From JBOHWJ01 sp050736615 (GTDB lineage: Bacteria > Desulfobacterota > Binatia > Binatales > Binataceae), in assembly GCA_050736615.1 (NCBI GenBank), contig JBOHWL010000080.1:1-14499 (forward strand): a stretch of DNA of 14,499 bases. Direction: 5' to 3'. A model generated the notes under the pieces. That model was not told the origin of the DNA, did no database searches, and saw only the letters and a list, made by a program, of their open reading frames with translations. A program made the position numbers and the translations under genes. Shown in pieces: positions 1 through 7,706 of the stretch (positions are counted from its first letter, which is position 1; each line of letters opens with the position of its first letter).

Positions 1-821
1 AGATATATCTGCGCGAAATCGGCCAGTACCCTCTGCTCACTGCCGCCGAAGAGCGCGAACTCGCCAAGCGTATCGAGAAGAGCGATGCCGAGGCGCGCAA
101 TATCTTGGCGCGCTCCAACTTGCGCCTCGTGGTCTCTATCGCCAAGAAGTATGTCGGCCGCTCGCCCGACTTGACGCTTTTGGATTTGATTCAAGAGGGC
201 AACCTCGGCCTCTTCCGCGCCGTCGACAAGTTCGACTGGAAGAAGGGCTACAAATTTTCGACCTACGCGACGTGGTGGATACGGCAATCGATGTCGCGCG
301 CGATCGCCGACCAGGGCCGCACCATTCGTATCCCCGTACATATGGTGGAGACCATCAACAAACTGCTGCGCGTGACGCGCCTGCTGGTACAGCGGCTGGG
401 CCGCGAGCCGCGGCCCGAGGAAATCGCGGAGCAGATGGAGATGCCGCTGGACAAGGTCCAGAAGGTGCTCAAGATTGTCAAGGAGCCGATCTCACTCGAA
501 ACGCCGATTGGCGACGAGGAAGAAAGCTCGCTGGGCGATTTCGTTGAGGACGAACTGGCGCCCTCACCGGTGGAAGCGGCGATTCAAGGCAATCTCGGCG
601 AACAGACGCGCAAGGTGCTGGCGACGCTGACTCCGCGCGAGGAGCAAATCCTGCGCATGCGCTTCGGTATCGGGCAAAAGACCGATTACACGCTGGAGGA
701 AGTGGGCAAACAGTTCGCTGTCACGCGCGAACGCATCCGCCAAATCGAAGCCAAGGCGTTGCGCAAATTGCGCCAAACCGGCCGTTCACGCAATTTGGAA
801 GGCTTCATGGAGCGCGAGTAA
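1..821 (+). CDS. rpoD: RNA polymerase primary sigma factor, RpoD/SigA type (5' partial)
   Basis: The reading frame is open from base 3 and gives 272 residues before the TAA at 819-821; the true start lies upstream of the window. It is the promoter-recognition subunit of RNA polymerase. Visible in order: region 1.2 (YLREIGQYPLLT near the edge), region 2.1-2.2 (NLRLVVSIAKKY, LDLIQEGNLGLFRAVDKFD), region 2.3-2.4 that melts and reads the -10 element (KFSTYATWWIRQ, ADQGRTIRIPVHM), region 3, and region 4.2 that reads the -35 element (TLEEVGKQF-VTRERIRQIEAKALRKLR). The RTIRIPVHMVETINKL stretch and the RSRNLEGF tail are typical of group 1 (housekeeping) sigmas rather than alternative sigmas. A group 2 paralogue cannot be excluded because region 1.1 is not visible. 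It is convergent with the CoA-transferase gene. Confidence 0.93.
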   Translation, partial: IYLREIGQYPLLTAAEERELAKRIEKSDAEARNILARSNLRLVVSIAKKYVGRSPDLTLLDLIQEGNLGLFRAVDKFDWKKGYKFSTYATWWIRQSMSRAIADQGRTIRIPVHMVETINKLLRVTRLLVQRLGREPRPEEIAEQMEMPLDKVQKVLKIVKEPISLETPIGDEEESSLGDFVEDELAPSPVEAAIQGNLGEQTRKVLATLTPREEQILRMRFGIGQKTDYTLEEVGKQFAVTRERIRQIEAKALRKLRQTGRSRNLEGFMERE

Positions 822-824
822 ACA

Positions 825-852
825 TCGGGCCGTGGCGCGAAGCCAGGCCCGA
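825..852 (+). terminator. Strong hairpin just after the sigma factor gene (possible terminator)
   Basis: TCGGGCC (825-831) pairs perfectly with GGCCCGA (846-852), and TGGC (833-836) pairs with GCCA (842-845) above one bulged G, leaving a 5-base loop. It starts 3 bases after the stop codon. No T-run follows, so it is not a classical intrinsic terminator; it may act with Rho or protect the mRNA 3' end. Confidence 0.5.
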
Positions 853-891
853 CATTCGCCATGTTCGTTAGGGAAGCTTCACACAAGGATT

Positions 892-1093
892 GTCATTCCG
901 AGCACAGCAAGGAATCCCGGATCTTTCTGGTTTTCCTGGTTTTTTCGGGATTCTTCACTTCCTGAAACGCACCTCGCAGACTCGTTGTCCTGGACGCGAC
1001 TCGCGGACTCGTTCACTCGGCTCCGCTTCGCTCCGCCTGGTGTGCTCGCTCCGCCTGCGGTTGCGCTGGAGGCGGACTGCGTTCGGAATGACA
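892..1093. repeat. Intergenic mosaic repeat bounded by GTCATTCCG inverted ends
   Basis: This non-coding stretch fills the space between two convergent genes. It begins GTCATTCCGAGCACAG (892-907) and ends with CGGAATGAC (1085-1093 and the bases before), the reverse complement of its start. Inside the left end a second pair occurs: GGAATCCCG near 911-919 and CGGGATTCT near 947-956. The inner part is rich in CTCGC/CTCCGC words and holds ACTCGCGGACTCGTT (999-1013), which recurs exactly at 9474-9488. The open frames across it carry no recognisable protein. It resembles the dispersed 'CATTCCGAGCGCAGCGAGGAATC' type repeats seen in several environmental bacterial genomes (from memory). Confidence 0.65.
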
Positions 1094-1114
1094 CCGGTGG
1101 TCGCATGGACTGCC

Positions 1115-2299
1115 TCAATGAATCGCCTTGGTTTCGCGCAGGCGGGCGATCTCGTCGCGGCTGAAGCCGTAGGCGAGTAGCACTTCTTCCGTATGTTCGC
1201 CCAAAAGCGGCGGGCGTGTAATTTGTCCCGGAGTCGCGCTCAACTTGACCCCGAGACCGGTCGTGAGAATTTCGCCGCGCGCCGGATGCTGCAGCCGCAC
1301 GAGCATCTCGCGTGCCGCGATTTGTGGATGAGCGAAAACCTCTTCGAGCGTCTGGATCGGGCCGGCGGGGATCCCCTTGCGATTGAGCACATCGATCCAA
1401 TGGCTGGCCGGATACTCCGCGAGTGCCTGGTTGATTTCCGCCGTTAGTTCAGCACGATTTTTGATTCGATGGCCGAGACGATCAAAGCGTGCATCGGCGG
1501 CCAGTTCGGGGCGTCCGATGACGTCGACGAAGCTCCGCCACATCACTTCATTACCGACTGCGATATTGAACGGGCGGTCGGCCGCTTGAAACACACCGTG
1601 AGGCGCCGACAGCGGATGATGATTGCCTTGTGGCTCCGGGTTTTTGCCGGTGTCGAAAAAGATTCCGGCCGACCAGCTCAGGATGCCGACGATCGCTTCG
1701 ATCAACGACGTCTCGACACGCTGGCCACGGCCGGTACGATGGCGTGCTTCGAGCGCCAGCAGCACGCCTTGAGCGGCGAAGATGCCCCCGAGCAGATCGC
1801 AGATTGCGATACCCACCCGGGTGGGTCCGCTCTCACGCGTGCCCGTCACGCTCATCAGTCCGGAGAAGCCCTGCGCAATTTGATCGAAGCCGGGAAAATC
1901 ACGCATCGGGCCGCTTGACCCGAAGCCGGAGACACTGGCGCATATGATGCGCGGGTTACGCCGCGCGAGACTGTCATAATCGAACCCGATCGCTTCCATC
2001 ACACCCGGCCGGAAATTGTCGACGACGACATCGGCCTGATCAATCAGGCGCAGGAGCGCGGCGCGGCCGTCGGCGTGTTTATGGGAGATTTGCAGGCTTT
2101 TTTTCGAGCGATTGGTGCATAGGAAGAAATAGCTGTCGATCCCGCTATAACCGCCCATTTCGGCCCGAGCGCCTTCCACGGGTTCGATCTTCAAAATCTC
2201 GGCGCCATAATCACCGAGGATCTGCGTGCAAAACGGCCCGGCAAGATAGCGCGTGAAGTCAATAACCTTAAGACCATCGAGCGGCGGCAAATCAGGCAT
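1115..2299 (-). CDS. CaiB/BaiF (family III) CoA-transferase
   Basis: Cytosolic enzyme of the formyl-CoA transferase / L-carnitine CoA-transferase class, which moves CoA between carboxylic acids through an aspartyl-CoA thioester. From the ATG at 2299 the protein is 394 residues, a normal length. The N-terminus LDGLKVIDFTRYLAGP and DYGAEILKIEP is the family signature. The predicted catalytic Asp is D168 in IAICDLLGG. The C-terminal PPLLGEHTEEVL and DEIARLRETKAI are also typical. A GTG at 2311 adds four residues (MKKR) and is possible, but the ATG has a purine-rich AGTGAAGAAG upstream, so I prefer it. The acid substrate cannot be predicted. It is a lone gene: convergent with the sigma factor, divergent from macA. 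Confidence 0.92.
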   Translation of the reverse strand: MPDLPPLDGLKVIDFTRYLAGPFCTQILGDYGAEILKIEPVEGARAEMGGYSGIDSYFFLCTNRSKKSLQISHKHADGRAALLRLIDQADVVVDNFRPGVMEAIGFDYDSLARRNPRIICASVSGFGSSGPMRDFPGFDQIAQGFSGLMSVTGTRESGPTRVGIAICDLLGGIFAAQGVLLALEARHRTGRGQRVETSLIEAIVGILSWSAGIFFDTGKNPEPQGNHHPLSAPHGVFQAADRPFNIAVGNEVMWRSFVDVIGRPELAADARFDRLGHRIKNRAELTAEINQALAEYPASHWIDVLNRKGIPAGPIQTLEEVFAHPQIAAREMLVRLQHPARGEILTTGLGVKLSATPGQITRPPLLGEHTEEVLLAYGFSRDEIARLRETKAIH

Positions 2300-2478
2300 T
2301 CGCTTCTTCACTCCCGTGGATCATGATTTTTGGCCAGACGTGGATCGCCATCGTCATACGCGAACCGCGGCGTGCGCTTCGGATACTGGCACAATTGCAG
2401 CCGCTGGAAACGTGGAACAAAGCGCTTGAGCCGTAACCGGGTTCCATCACCTTCGTCTACATAGATGGAGCAGTGAGC

Positions 2479-2509
2479 TTGGAATCCAGTGGAATCAGCG
2501 GCATATAGT
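2479..2509 (+). promoter_or_regulatory. Candidate promoter for the MacA/MacB/DUF1348 genes
   Basis: TTGGAA (2479-2484) and TATAGT (2504-2509) resemble -35 and -10 boxes but sit 19 bases apart, slightly long. A second AT-rich word, TATAAA (2517-2522), lies just downstream. The position 38 bases before the ATG fits. The rest of 2312-2547 holds no supported gene. Weak evidence based on motif match only. Confidence 0.3.
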
Positions 2510-2547
2510 TTAGCTCTATAAAGTTTCCGGGACCGGCGAGATCAGGT

Positions 2548-3717
2548 ATGTCGAAACCCATCCGGGCTTTCGTGATTATAGCGGCGGTGACGGCGCTCGC
2601 CGCCGTTTACTTCCTGCGCCCGCGCAATGCGGCGGCCAAATGGTTGACCGCGCCCGTCACTCGCGGTCCGATTATCCGCTCAGTGATCGCGACGGGGACC
2701 GTCAATCCAGTTACGGTAGTGCAGGTCGGCAGCTACGTTTCCGGGCCGATTCAGTCGATTTACGCTGATTTCAATTCACCGGTCAAAGCCGGCCAACTGA
2801 TCGCCAAGATCGATCCGCGCCCGTTCGCGGCCCAAGTCGCGCTGGCGCATGCGGTGGTCGCCAACGCGCATGCGCAACTGGCCAAGGATGAAGCCAATCT
2901 CGCCTATCAGAAAGTCACTTTCGAGCGCGACCGGGCGCTGCGCGCACAAGCCGTGGTCTCGCAGGATCAACTCGATAGCCAGCGCAACGTCTATAATCAG
3001 GCGGTGGCACAAATCGCCCTGGATAACGCCCTCATTGAACAGCAGCAAGCGAGCCTCAAAGCGGCGGAACTCAACCTCAATTACACTAATATCATCTCGC
3101 CGGTGAACGGCACCGTGGTGTCGCGCAACGTCGATGTCGGCCAGACGGTGGCCGCGAGTTTTCAGACCCCAACCCTCTTTCTGATCGCGCGGGATTTGAC
3201 CAAGATGCAGGTCGATACCAACGTCAGCGAGTCGGATATTGGTAACGTTAAAAGCGGCCAGCAGGCCGAATTCAAGGTCGATGCCTTTCCCGACCGCGTA
3301 TTCGAAGGCACTGTCGGCCAGGTGCGGCAGGCGCCGATTACCGTGCAGAACGTGGTCACGTATGACGTCGTCGTGAACGTGGCTAATCCCGAATTGCTCC
3401 TCAAGCCGGGAATGACCGCCAACGTGACGATCGTCACGGCAAAACGCGACGATGTCCTGCGCGTGCCGGAACAGGCCTTGCAATTTTCGCCCAGTGGTTT
3501 GCAGGCCGACCCCGCTCCTGACAGCGGGATCGAGCACCAGGCCCGCGTCTGGGTGGCAAACGGCGATAAGCTCGCGGCGGTCAAGGTCACCCCCGGTTTG
3601 GATGACGGCACAAATGTCGAGTTGCTCAATGCTCCGCTGCAGGTTGGCCAGAAAGTGGCAATCGGGGAGATTGCCGCGGCTGCTTCCGCTAATTCGCCGC
3701 CGCACTTCCCGCGTTGA
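2548..3717 (+). CDS. macA: MacA-like periplasmic adaptor (membrane fusion protein, HlyD/RND type)
   Basis: Adaptor of a tripartite efflux pump, linking an inner-membrane transporter to an outer-membrane channel. The protein is 389 residues. Residues 7-23 form an N-terminal membrane anchor after a basic start. Then come a beta/lipoyl-like segment (about 55-95, GSYVSGPIQSIYADFNSPVKAGQLIAKIDP), an alanine/glutamine-rich helical hairpin (about 95-178), the second lipoyl half (SPVNGTVVSRNVDVGQTV), a beta-barrel region and a membrane-proximal domain to the end. The ATG at 2548 is preceded by GGCGAG, a weak ribosome site. It ends just before the MacB-like gene, so the two are surely one transcript. 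No TolC-type outer-membrane gene is in the window. The exported substrate cannot be predicted; MacAB relatives move macrolides, lipopeptides or protoporphyrin. Confidence 0.9.
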   Translation: MSKPIRAFVIIAAVTALAAVYFLRPRNAAAKWLTAPVTRGPIIRSVIATGTVNPVTVVQVGSYVSGPIQSIYADFNSPVKAGQLIAKIDPRPFAAQVALAHAVVANAHAQLAKDEANLAYQKVTFERDRALRAQAVVSQDQLDSQRNVYNQAVAQIALDNALIEQQQASLKAAELNLNYTNIISPVNGTVVSRNVDVGQTVAASFQTPTLFLIARDLTKMQVDTNVSESDIGNVKSGQQAEFKVDAFPDRVFEGTVGQVRQAPITVQNVVTYDVVVNVANPELLLKPGMTANVTIVTAKRDDVLRVPEQALQFSPSGLQADPAPDSGIEHQARVWVANGDKLAAVKVTPGLDDGTNVELLNAPLQVGQKVAIGEIAAAASANSPPHFPR

Positions 3718-3740
3718 TTCCGCCCCAGCACGCACCCTCG

Positions 3741-5915
3741 ATGAGCGCTCTGATCCAAATCGCCGACGTCAGCAAGACCTACCGTCTAGGCGAAATCGAA
3801 GTTCAGGCCTTGCGCGGCGTGAGCCTCGAGATTCAGCGCGGCGAATTCGTCGCGATCATGGGCGCCTCCGGCTCGGGGAAATCGACCCTGATGAACATCC
3901 TGGGGTGCCTGGATCGCCCCACCAGCGGGCGCTATCTGCTTGAAGGCGTCGACGTGGCTTCCCTCTCCGAGCGGGAATTGGCGGCGGTGCGCAGTCGGCG
4001 TATCGGCTTCGTCTTCCAAAGCTTCAATCTGTTGAGCCGCACCAGTGCAATTGAAAATGTCGAATTGCCCCTGTTTTATTCTGGTTGGACGCGCGACGGC
4101 GCTCGTCACGCCGCGGAGCTGATTGCGACGGTCGGGCTTGCGGGACGCGAACGCAACTACCCCAATCAGCTTTCCGGCGGCCAGCAACAGCGCGTTGCCA
4201 TCGCGCGCGCATTGATCAATCAGCCGGCAATCCTGCTGGCCGACGAACCCACCGGCAATCTGGACTCGACGAATTCCGCCGAACTGATGGAGATGATTCG
4301 CCGACTCAATCGCGAACGCGGCATCACAGTGGTGCTGGTGACGCATGATCCTGGCATTGCCGCCTACGCGGGCCGCGCAATCATGTTTCGCGACGGCGTA
4401 ATCGTCTCGGACCAGCGCACCGTGGCGGATACTTCAGGCGCCCCGTCGCCTTCGGATGATAATGTGCCGCCTGGCGCAAGCAGCGAACCGGCCGGAGACC
4501 AACAGCGGTCAGACGCGGACGCCGAAGCTTCAGCGAGCGAGAATGGCCTGACTTTTTTGCTTATGGCGCTGAGCGCGGCGGCACGGGCGTTGCGGCGCAA
4601 TAAGCTGCGCGCGGCCTTGACCATGCTCGGCATATTTATCGGCGTGGCCGCGGTGATTGCGATGGTCGCGGTGGGTGACGGCGCCCGCTATGCGGTGCAA
4701 CAAAGGATCGAAAGCCTCGGCACCAACCTGCTCGTCGTGCTGCCCGGCGCGACCACTTCCAACGGTGTGCGCGCCGGTTATGGCAGCACCTCGACCTTGA
4801 CCGCCACTGACGCCGACGCGGTGATGCAAAAGGCCCCGGCGGTTGCCCAGGTCAGCTATATGGACCGGCAGATCGCGCAGCTCGTGTATAACAATCGTAA
4901 TTGGAGCACCAGCATCGAAGGGGTGACGCCCGCCTATCTGAGCATCCGCGACTGGCCAGTCATCAGCGGCCGTATTTTTACTACGCGGGAGACCCGCAGC
5001 GCCGCGCCCGTCTGCGTGCTCGGCCAGACAGTCGTGAAGAATCTCTTCGGCCCCGACGAGAACCCGATCGGCGCGACTATCCGCGTGAAGAACTTTCCCG
5101 TGCGCGTAATTGGCGTGCTCGCGGCCAAAGGACAATCCAACTGGGGGCAGGATCAGGACGACGTTGTGATGATGCCGTTCGAAACCGCCGAGCGTAAGGT
5201 GCTGGGCGTGTCGCAAGTGACGGAATCGGTGCCAACCACCAGTGTCAGTTCGAATCCGGTGCTGGATCCGTATAGCGGGGTGCCCACCACCAACGGGGTC
5301 TATGCGACCGGCATTGCGCTGCTCAGCCCGTTCGGCAGCCCGCCGAAAATTTCCGGCGTGGTCAACATGATTTACGTGCAGGCGAAAAGCGCGGGCGCGG
5401 TTGACACGGCGATGCGCCAGGTGATCGCCGTGCTCCATCGGCGCCATCATATCCAAGCGAGCCAAGACAATGATTTCACCGTACGCAGCCTCAGTGAAAT
5501 CGCACAAGCCTCCGCGAGTGCCAGCCGCGTGATGACCCTGCTGCTGGCGGCGGTCGCTTCGATCTCGCTGGTGGTCGGCGGTATCGGCATTATGAATATC
5601 ATGCTGGTGTCGGTGACCGAGCGCACGCGCGAGATCGGTATTCGCATGGCGATAGGTGCGCGCCGCACCCATATCCTGCTGCAATTCCTGATCGAGTCGG
5701 CGTTGTTGAGCGTGCTGGGCGGCCTGGCCGGCGCGATACTTGGCATTATCGCATCGAAGATATTGTCCGCATTGGCGCACTGGCCGACGCTGATTTCACC
5801 CGCGGCGGTGATTGGCGGCTTCGTGTTCGCGGCGGCAGTGGGCGTGTTCTTCGGCTATTATCCGGCGCGCAAGGCCTCGATGCTCGACCCGATTGAGGCG
5901 CTGCGCTACGAATAA
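3741..5915 (+). CDS. macB: MacB-like ABC transporter, fused ATPase and FtsX-type permease
   Basis: Inner-membrane ATPase of the tripartite pump, 724 residues from the ATG at 3741. An in-frame TTG at 3714 touches the macA stop but lies before the conserved start MSALIQIADVSKTY. The ATPase half has Walker A GASGSGKST (41-49), signature LSGGQ (144-148), Walker B ILLADE (164-169) and switch His 202. A polar, low-complexity linker (about 225-268) joins it to the MacB core: first membrane helix about 293-313, a large periplasmic domain to about 595, then three C-terminal helices with the canonical GGIGIMNIMLVSVTERTREIGIRMAIGA. It ends YYPARKASMLDPIEALRYE, typical of the family. It is longer than E. 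coli MacB (about 650 residues) because of the linker and an extra segment of about 45 residues (490-538) rich in Ser, Thr, Pro and Gly. Confidence 0.94.
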   Translation: MSALIQIADVSKTYRLGEIEVQALRGVSLEIQRGEFVAIMGASGSGKSTLMNILGCLDRPTSGRYLLEGVDVASLSERELAAVRSRRIGFVFQSFNLLSRTSAIENVELPLFYSGWTRDGARHAAELIATVGLAGRERNYPNQLSGGQQQRVAIARALINQPAILLADEPTGNLDSTNSAELMEMIRRLNRERGITVVLVTHDPGIAAYAGRAIMFRDGVIVSDQRTVADTSGAPSPSDDNVPPGASSEPAGDQQRSDADAEASASENGLTFLLMALSAAARALRRNKLRAALTMLGIFIGVAAVIAMVAVGDGARYAVQQRIESLGTNLLVVLPGATTSNGVRAGYGSTSTLTATDADAVMQKAPAVAQVSYMDRQIAQLVYNNRNWSTSIEGVTPAYLSIRDWPVISGRIFTTRETRSAAPVCVLGQTVVKNLFGPDENPIGATIRVKNFPVRVIGVLAAKGQSNWGQDQDDVVMMPFETAERKVLGVSQVTESVPTTSVSSNPVLDPYSGVPTTNGVYATGIALLSPFGSPPKISGVVNMIYVQAKSAGAVDTAMRQVIAVLHRRHHIQASQDNDFTVRSLSEIAQASASASRVMTLLLAAVASISLVVGGIGIMNIMLVSVTERTREIGIRMAIGARRTHILLQFLIESALLSVLGGLAGAILGIIASKILSALAHWPTLISPAAVIGGFVFAAAVGVFFGYYPARKASMLDPIEALRYE

Positions 5916-5918
5916 AAC

Positions 5919-6383
5919 ATGCCATCCTATCCAATTCCCCCGTTCACTCAGGCTACGGCGGCGCAAAAAATCCGTTTGGCGGAAGACGGCTGGAACTCTC
6001 GCGATCCGAATCGAGTGGCCTTGGTTTATACGCCCGATTCACGCTGGCGAAACCGCGCCGGGTTCATCAACGGACGACCGGAGATTATCGCCTTTCTCAC
6101 ACGCAAATGGGCCAAGGAACTGGATTATCGCCTCATCAAGGAATTGTGGGCATTCGAGGGTAATCGCATCGCGGTGCGCTTCGCCTACGAATGGCATGAT
6201 GACTCCGGCAACTGGTATCGCTCCTACGGCAACGAGAATTGGGAATTCGAAGCCGACGGCCTGATGCGCACGCGCCATGCTTCCATCAATGATCTCCCCA
6301 TCGCCGCGTCCGAGCGCAAGTATCATTGGCCGTTGGGGCGGCGTCCGGATAATCATCCGAGCCTGAGCGACCTGGGCCTCTAA
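5919..6383 (+). CDS. DUF1348 / NTF2-like (SnoaL-fold) protein
   Basis: A 154-residue protein recognised by its DUF1348 pattern: EDGWNSRDP-RVALVYTPDSRWRNR, F-NGR-EI-AFL-RKWA-ELDYRLIKELWAF-GNRIAVRFAYEWHDDSGNWYRSYGNENWEF, then a C-terminal Leu-Pro-Ile-Ala and basic segment. The family adopts the small cone-shaped alpha+beta NTF2 fold; its function is not established. The ATG lies three bases after the macB stop, so translation is probably coupled and the gene is the last of the efflux operon. There is no clear separate Shine-Dalgarno site. A link to the pump is only by position. Confidence 0.85.
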   Translation: MPSYPIPPFTQATAAQKIRLAEDGWNSRDPNRVALVYTPDSRWRNRAGFINGRPEIIAFLTRKWAKELDYRLIKELWAFEGNRIAVRFAYEWHDDSGNWYRSYGNENWEFEADGLMRTRHASINDLPIAASERKYHWPLGRRPDNHPSLSDLGL

Positions 6384-6716
6384 CGTGCCGTTCCCGAAGG
6401 CACAGTGAAGCGCTGGTGGCTTGGTTGTCATCCCGAGCCGGCCCTTGCGAAGCAAGGCCGTGTCGAGGGATCAACGCGGAGCGATGAGTTTTTGCTGTTT
6501 CAGCCAGCCAAAGAAGACGAGCCGTTACGCCTGATGCCTGGGCATTCCTTTACGCCGACGTTTAGGGGAATACATCGTAACGCAAGACTTATCGCACGCG
6601 ATGGGGCCGTACTGAACCCTGCATGTAGCCGACTTTTTGATCGGATTCGTGAATCGAACTTTGCAAGCATTCGCCGCTAAGACAGCATGGTCTGAATCCA
6701 AGAACTGCTGAAGACG
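6384..6716. other. Spacer without a supportable gene
   Basis: This 333-base stretch follows the DUF1348 gene. It starts with a weak hairpin (GTGCC 6385-6389 with GGCAC 6399-6403), carries the REP-like palindrome at 6427-6473, and continues with DNA that looks less GC-rich than the flanking genes. An open frame at 6405-6680 runs straight through the palindrome and has no recognisable protein content. A short inverted repeat GATTC-GT-GAATC lies near 6643-6656. Confidence 0.5.
6427..6473. repeat. REP-like palindromic repeat unit
   Basis: GTCATCCCGAG (6427-6437) opens the unit. CGGCCCTTGC (6439-6448) pairs with GCAAGGCCG (6452-6460) around a GAA loop with one bulged C. An outer ATCCC (6430-6434) pairs with GGGAT (6467-6471). 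The nested hairpin and the CATCCCGAG...CGAGGGATC words are typical of dispersed intergenic palindromes. The opening resembles the GTCATTCCGAG end of the element at 892. Confidence 0.6.
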
Positions 6717-7244
6717 GTGGTTGAAATCCCTCCAAAATGGTTTCTGAATCCCTGGCCGCCCACGCTAACCAGCAATCCAGATAGTGACTTGCTCGTCTAT
6801 GCCTTGGCGAGGCTGAAAACTGTCTTCGACTTCGCCGCGCAATTGGCTGACGGCAGCGCGTCGGATCTCAAAAGCGAGATAGCCTCGCACTTCGCTTCCA
6901 TCACAAGCCAACAATCGGTGGTTACGAAATACAAGCGCTTTCCCGTAGATGCAGCTATTTGGGAAGACGGGAGTGCGACTTGGGGCTATGACATCCCGGC
7001 CGCGGGCAGCTTTCCCGGTGATTTAGAAGAATTCGACTTGGACGTTTTCATAAAAAATTGGATTCGTTACGATCTGCAGAAACGAATCGAATCGATCTAC
7101 GCGGCGTCATGGGTGTTCTGGCATTTGCCGTGCGCTTATTATCGGGAGGGGTCTTGTGCCTTTACGGCGCTGCTAAACTCACGCGCATGCCATCGGCGGC
7201 AAGCTCGATGTGGAGACCGGTATGGGTCGATCGGCGCGTTATGA
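6717..7244 (+). CDS. Hypothetical protein, doubtful
   Basis: An open frame of 175 codons from a GTG at 6717; the previous in-frame stop is at 6693. I do not recognise it. The first ~125 residues look protein-like: WFLNPWPP near the start, LLVYALARLKTVFDFAAQL as a plausible helix, and an acidic stretch FPGDLEEFDLDVFIKNW. From about 7109 the frame overlaps the MauE-like gene in another phase, and its Arg/Cys-rich end is likely a shadow. The gene may be real but shorter, frameshifted, or a degraded remnant. The start has only a weak purine stretch (AAGACG) before it. No neighbour suggests a role. Confidence 0.35.
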   Translation: MVEIPPKWFLNPWPPTLTSNPDSDLLVYALARLKTVFDFAAQLADGSASDLKSEIASHFASITSQQSVVTKYKRFPVDAAIWEDGSATWGYDIPAAGSFPGDLEEFDLDVFIKNWIRYDLQKRIESIYAASWVFWHLPCAYYREGSCAFTALLNSRACHRRQARCGDRYGSIGAL

Positions 7245-7696
7245 CCATTCTCGTTATCTGCGCTTCTACCGCGGAAGCTCTCCTAGGGTTGAGCCTCGCG
7301 TTCGGCATTATGCCTGCGCTCATCGCGATATTTATACTGGCTGCCTTCCTAATCACGGTCTCTGCATACGGGTCTATGGCGCTTAACCGCGGCGCGTCGT
7401 GTGGGTGTTCTGGCGAAAATGAAAAGAAGCGGATCACAAGAAATCGCTCTGGGGCTCAAAGACTTCTGTGGGCACGCAACACGACGCTTTTCATTTTAGC
7501 GTCGCTGGGCATAGCTCTAGCTCCGTCGATCAACTCATTGGTAGGGGAACCACAGACGCTGATTCCCTGCGTTGCCGGGATTCCGATTGCTTCTCTTCTG
7601 ATTCTACTAACGGTGCGCTTTGGGCGCGATCGGTGGAATGCCAAACCCAGCGCAGGACGCGCCGCATTGTATCGGCGTCTTTTGTATTACGCCTGA
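7109..7696 (+). CDS. MauE/DoxX-like integral membrane protein
   Basis: A 195-residue protein with about four hydrophobic segments: 5-24 (FAVRLLSGGVLCLYGAAKL), about 44-66 (VMTILVICASTAEALLGLSLAF), 68-88, and about 125-142 plus 152-170. The pattern SGGVLCLYGAAKL, then AEALLGL, then a Cys-Gly-Cys (98-100) after the third helix resembles the MauE methylamine-utilisation membrane protein domain, whose members are thought to take part in redox or disulfide handling. The frame is open from 7058, but the ATG at 7109 gives the usual MauE start; no strong ribosome site is seen. No mau partner genes are nearby. It is convergent with the 61-aa gene, with 10 bases between the stops. Confidence 0.6.
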   Translation: MGVLAFAVRLLSGGVLCLYGAAKLTRMPSAASSMWRPVWVDRRVMTILVICASTAEALLGLSLAFGIMPALIAIFILAAFLITVSAYGSMALNRGASCGCSGENEKKRITRNRSGAQRLLWARNTTLFILASLGIALAPSINSLVGEPQTLIPCVAGIPIASLLILLTVRFGRDRWNAKPSAGRAALYRRLLYYA

Positions 7697-7706
7697 GGCT
7701 TTGGGG

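Noticed and set aside
879..1400. Minus-strand frame of 173 codons spanning the repeat and the CoA-transferase end
   Set aside because: Runs through repetitive non-coding DNA and overlaps a conserved gene in another frame.
2776..3735. 319-codon minus-strand open frame opposite the MacA-like gene
   Set aside because: Antisense shadow with no recognisable domain.
4530..5780. 416-codon minus-strand open frame inside the MacB-like gene
   Set aside because: Antisense of a well-conserved transporter; His/Arg/Gln-rich product typical of GC-rich shadows.
6405..6680. 91-codon plus-strand frame after the DUF1348 gene
   Set aside because: Its start is inside the spacer and it reads straight through the REP-like palindrome; the residues are translated repeat.
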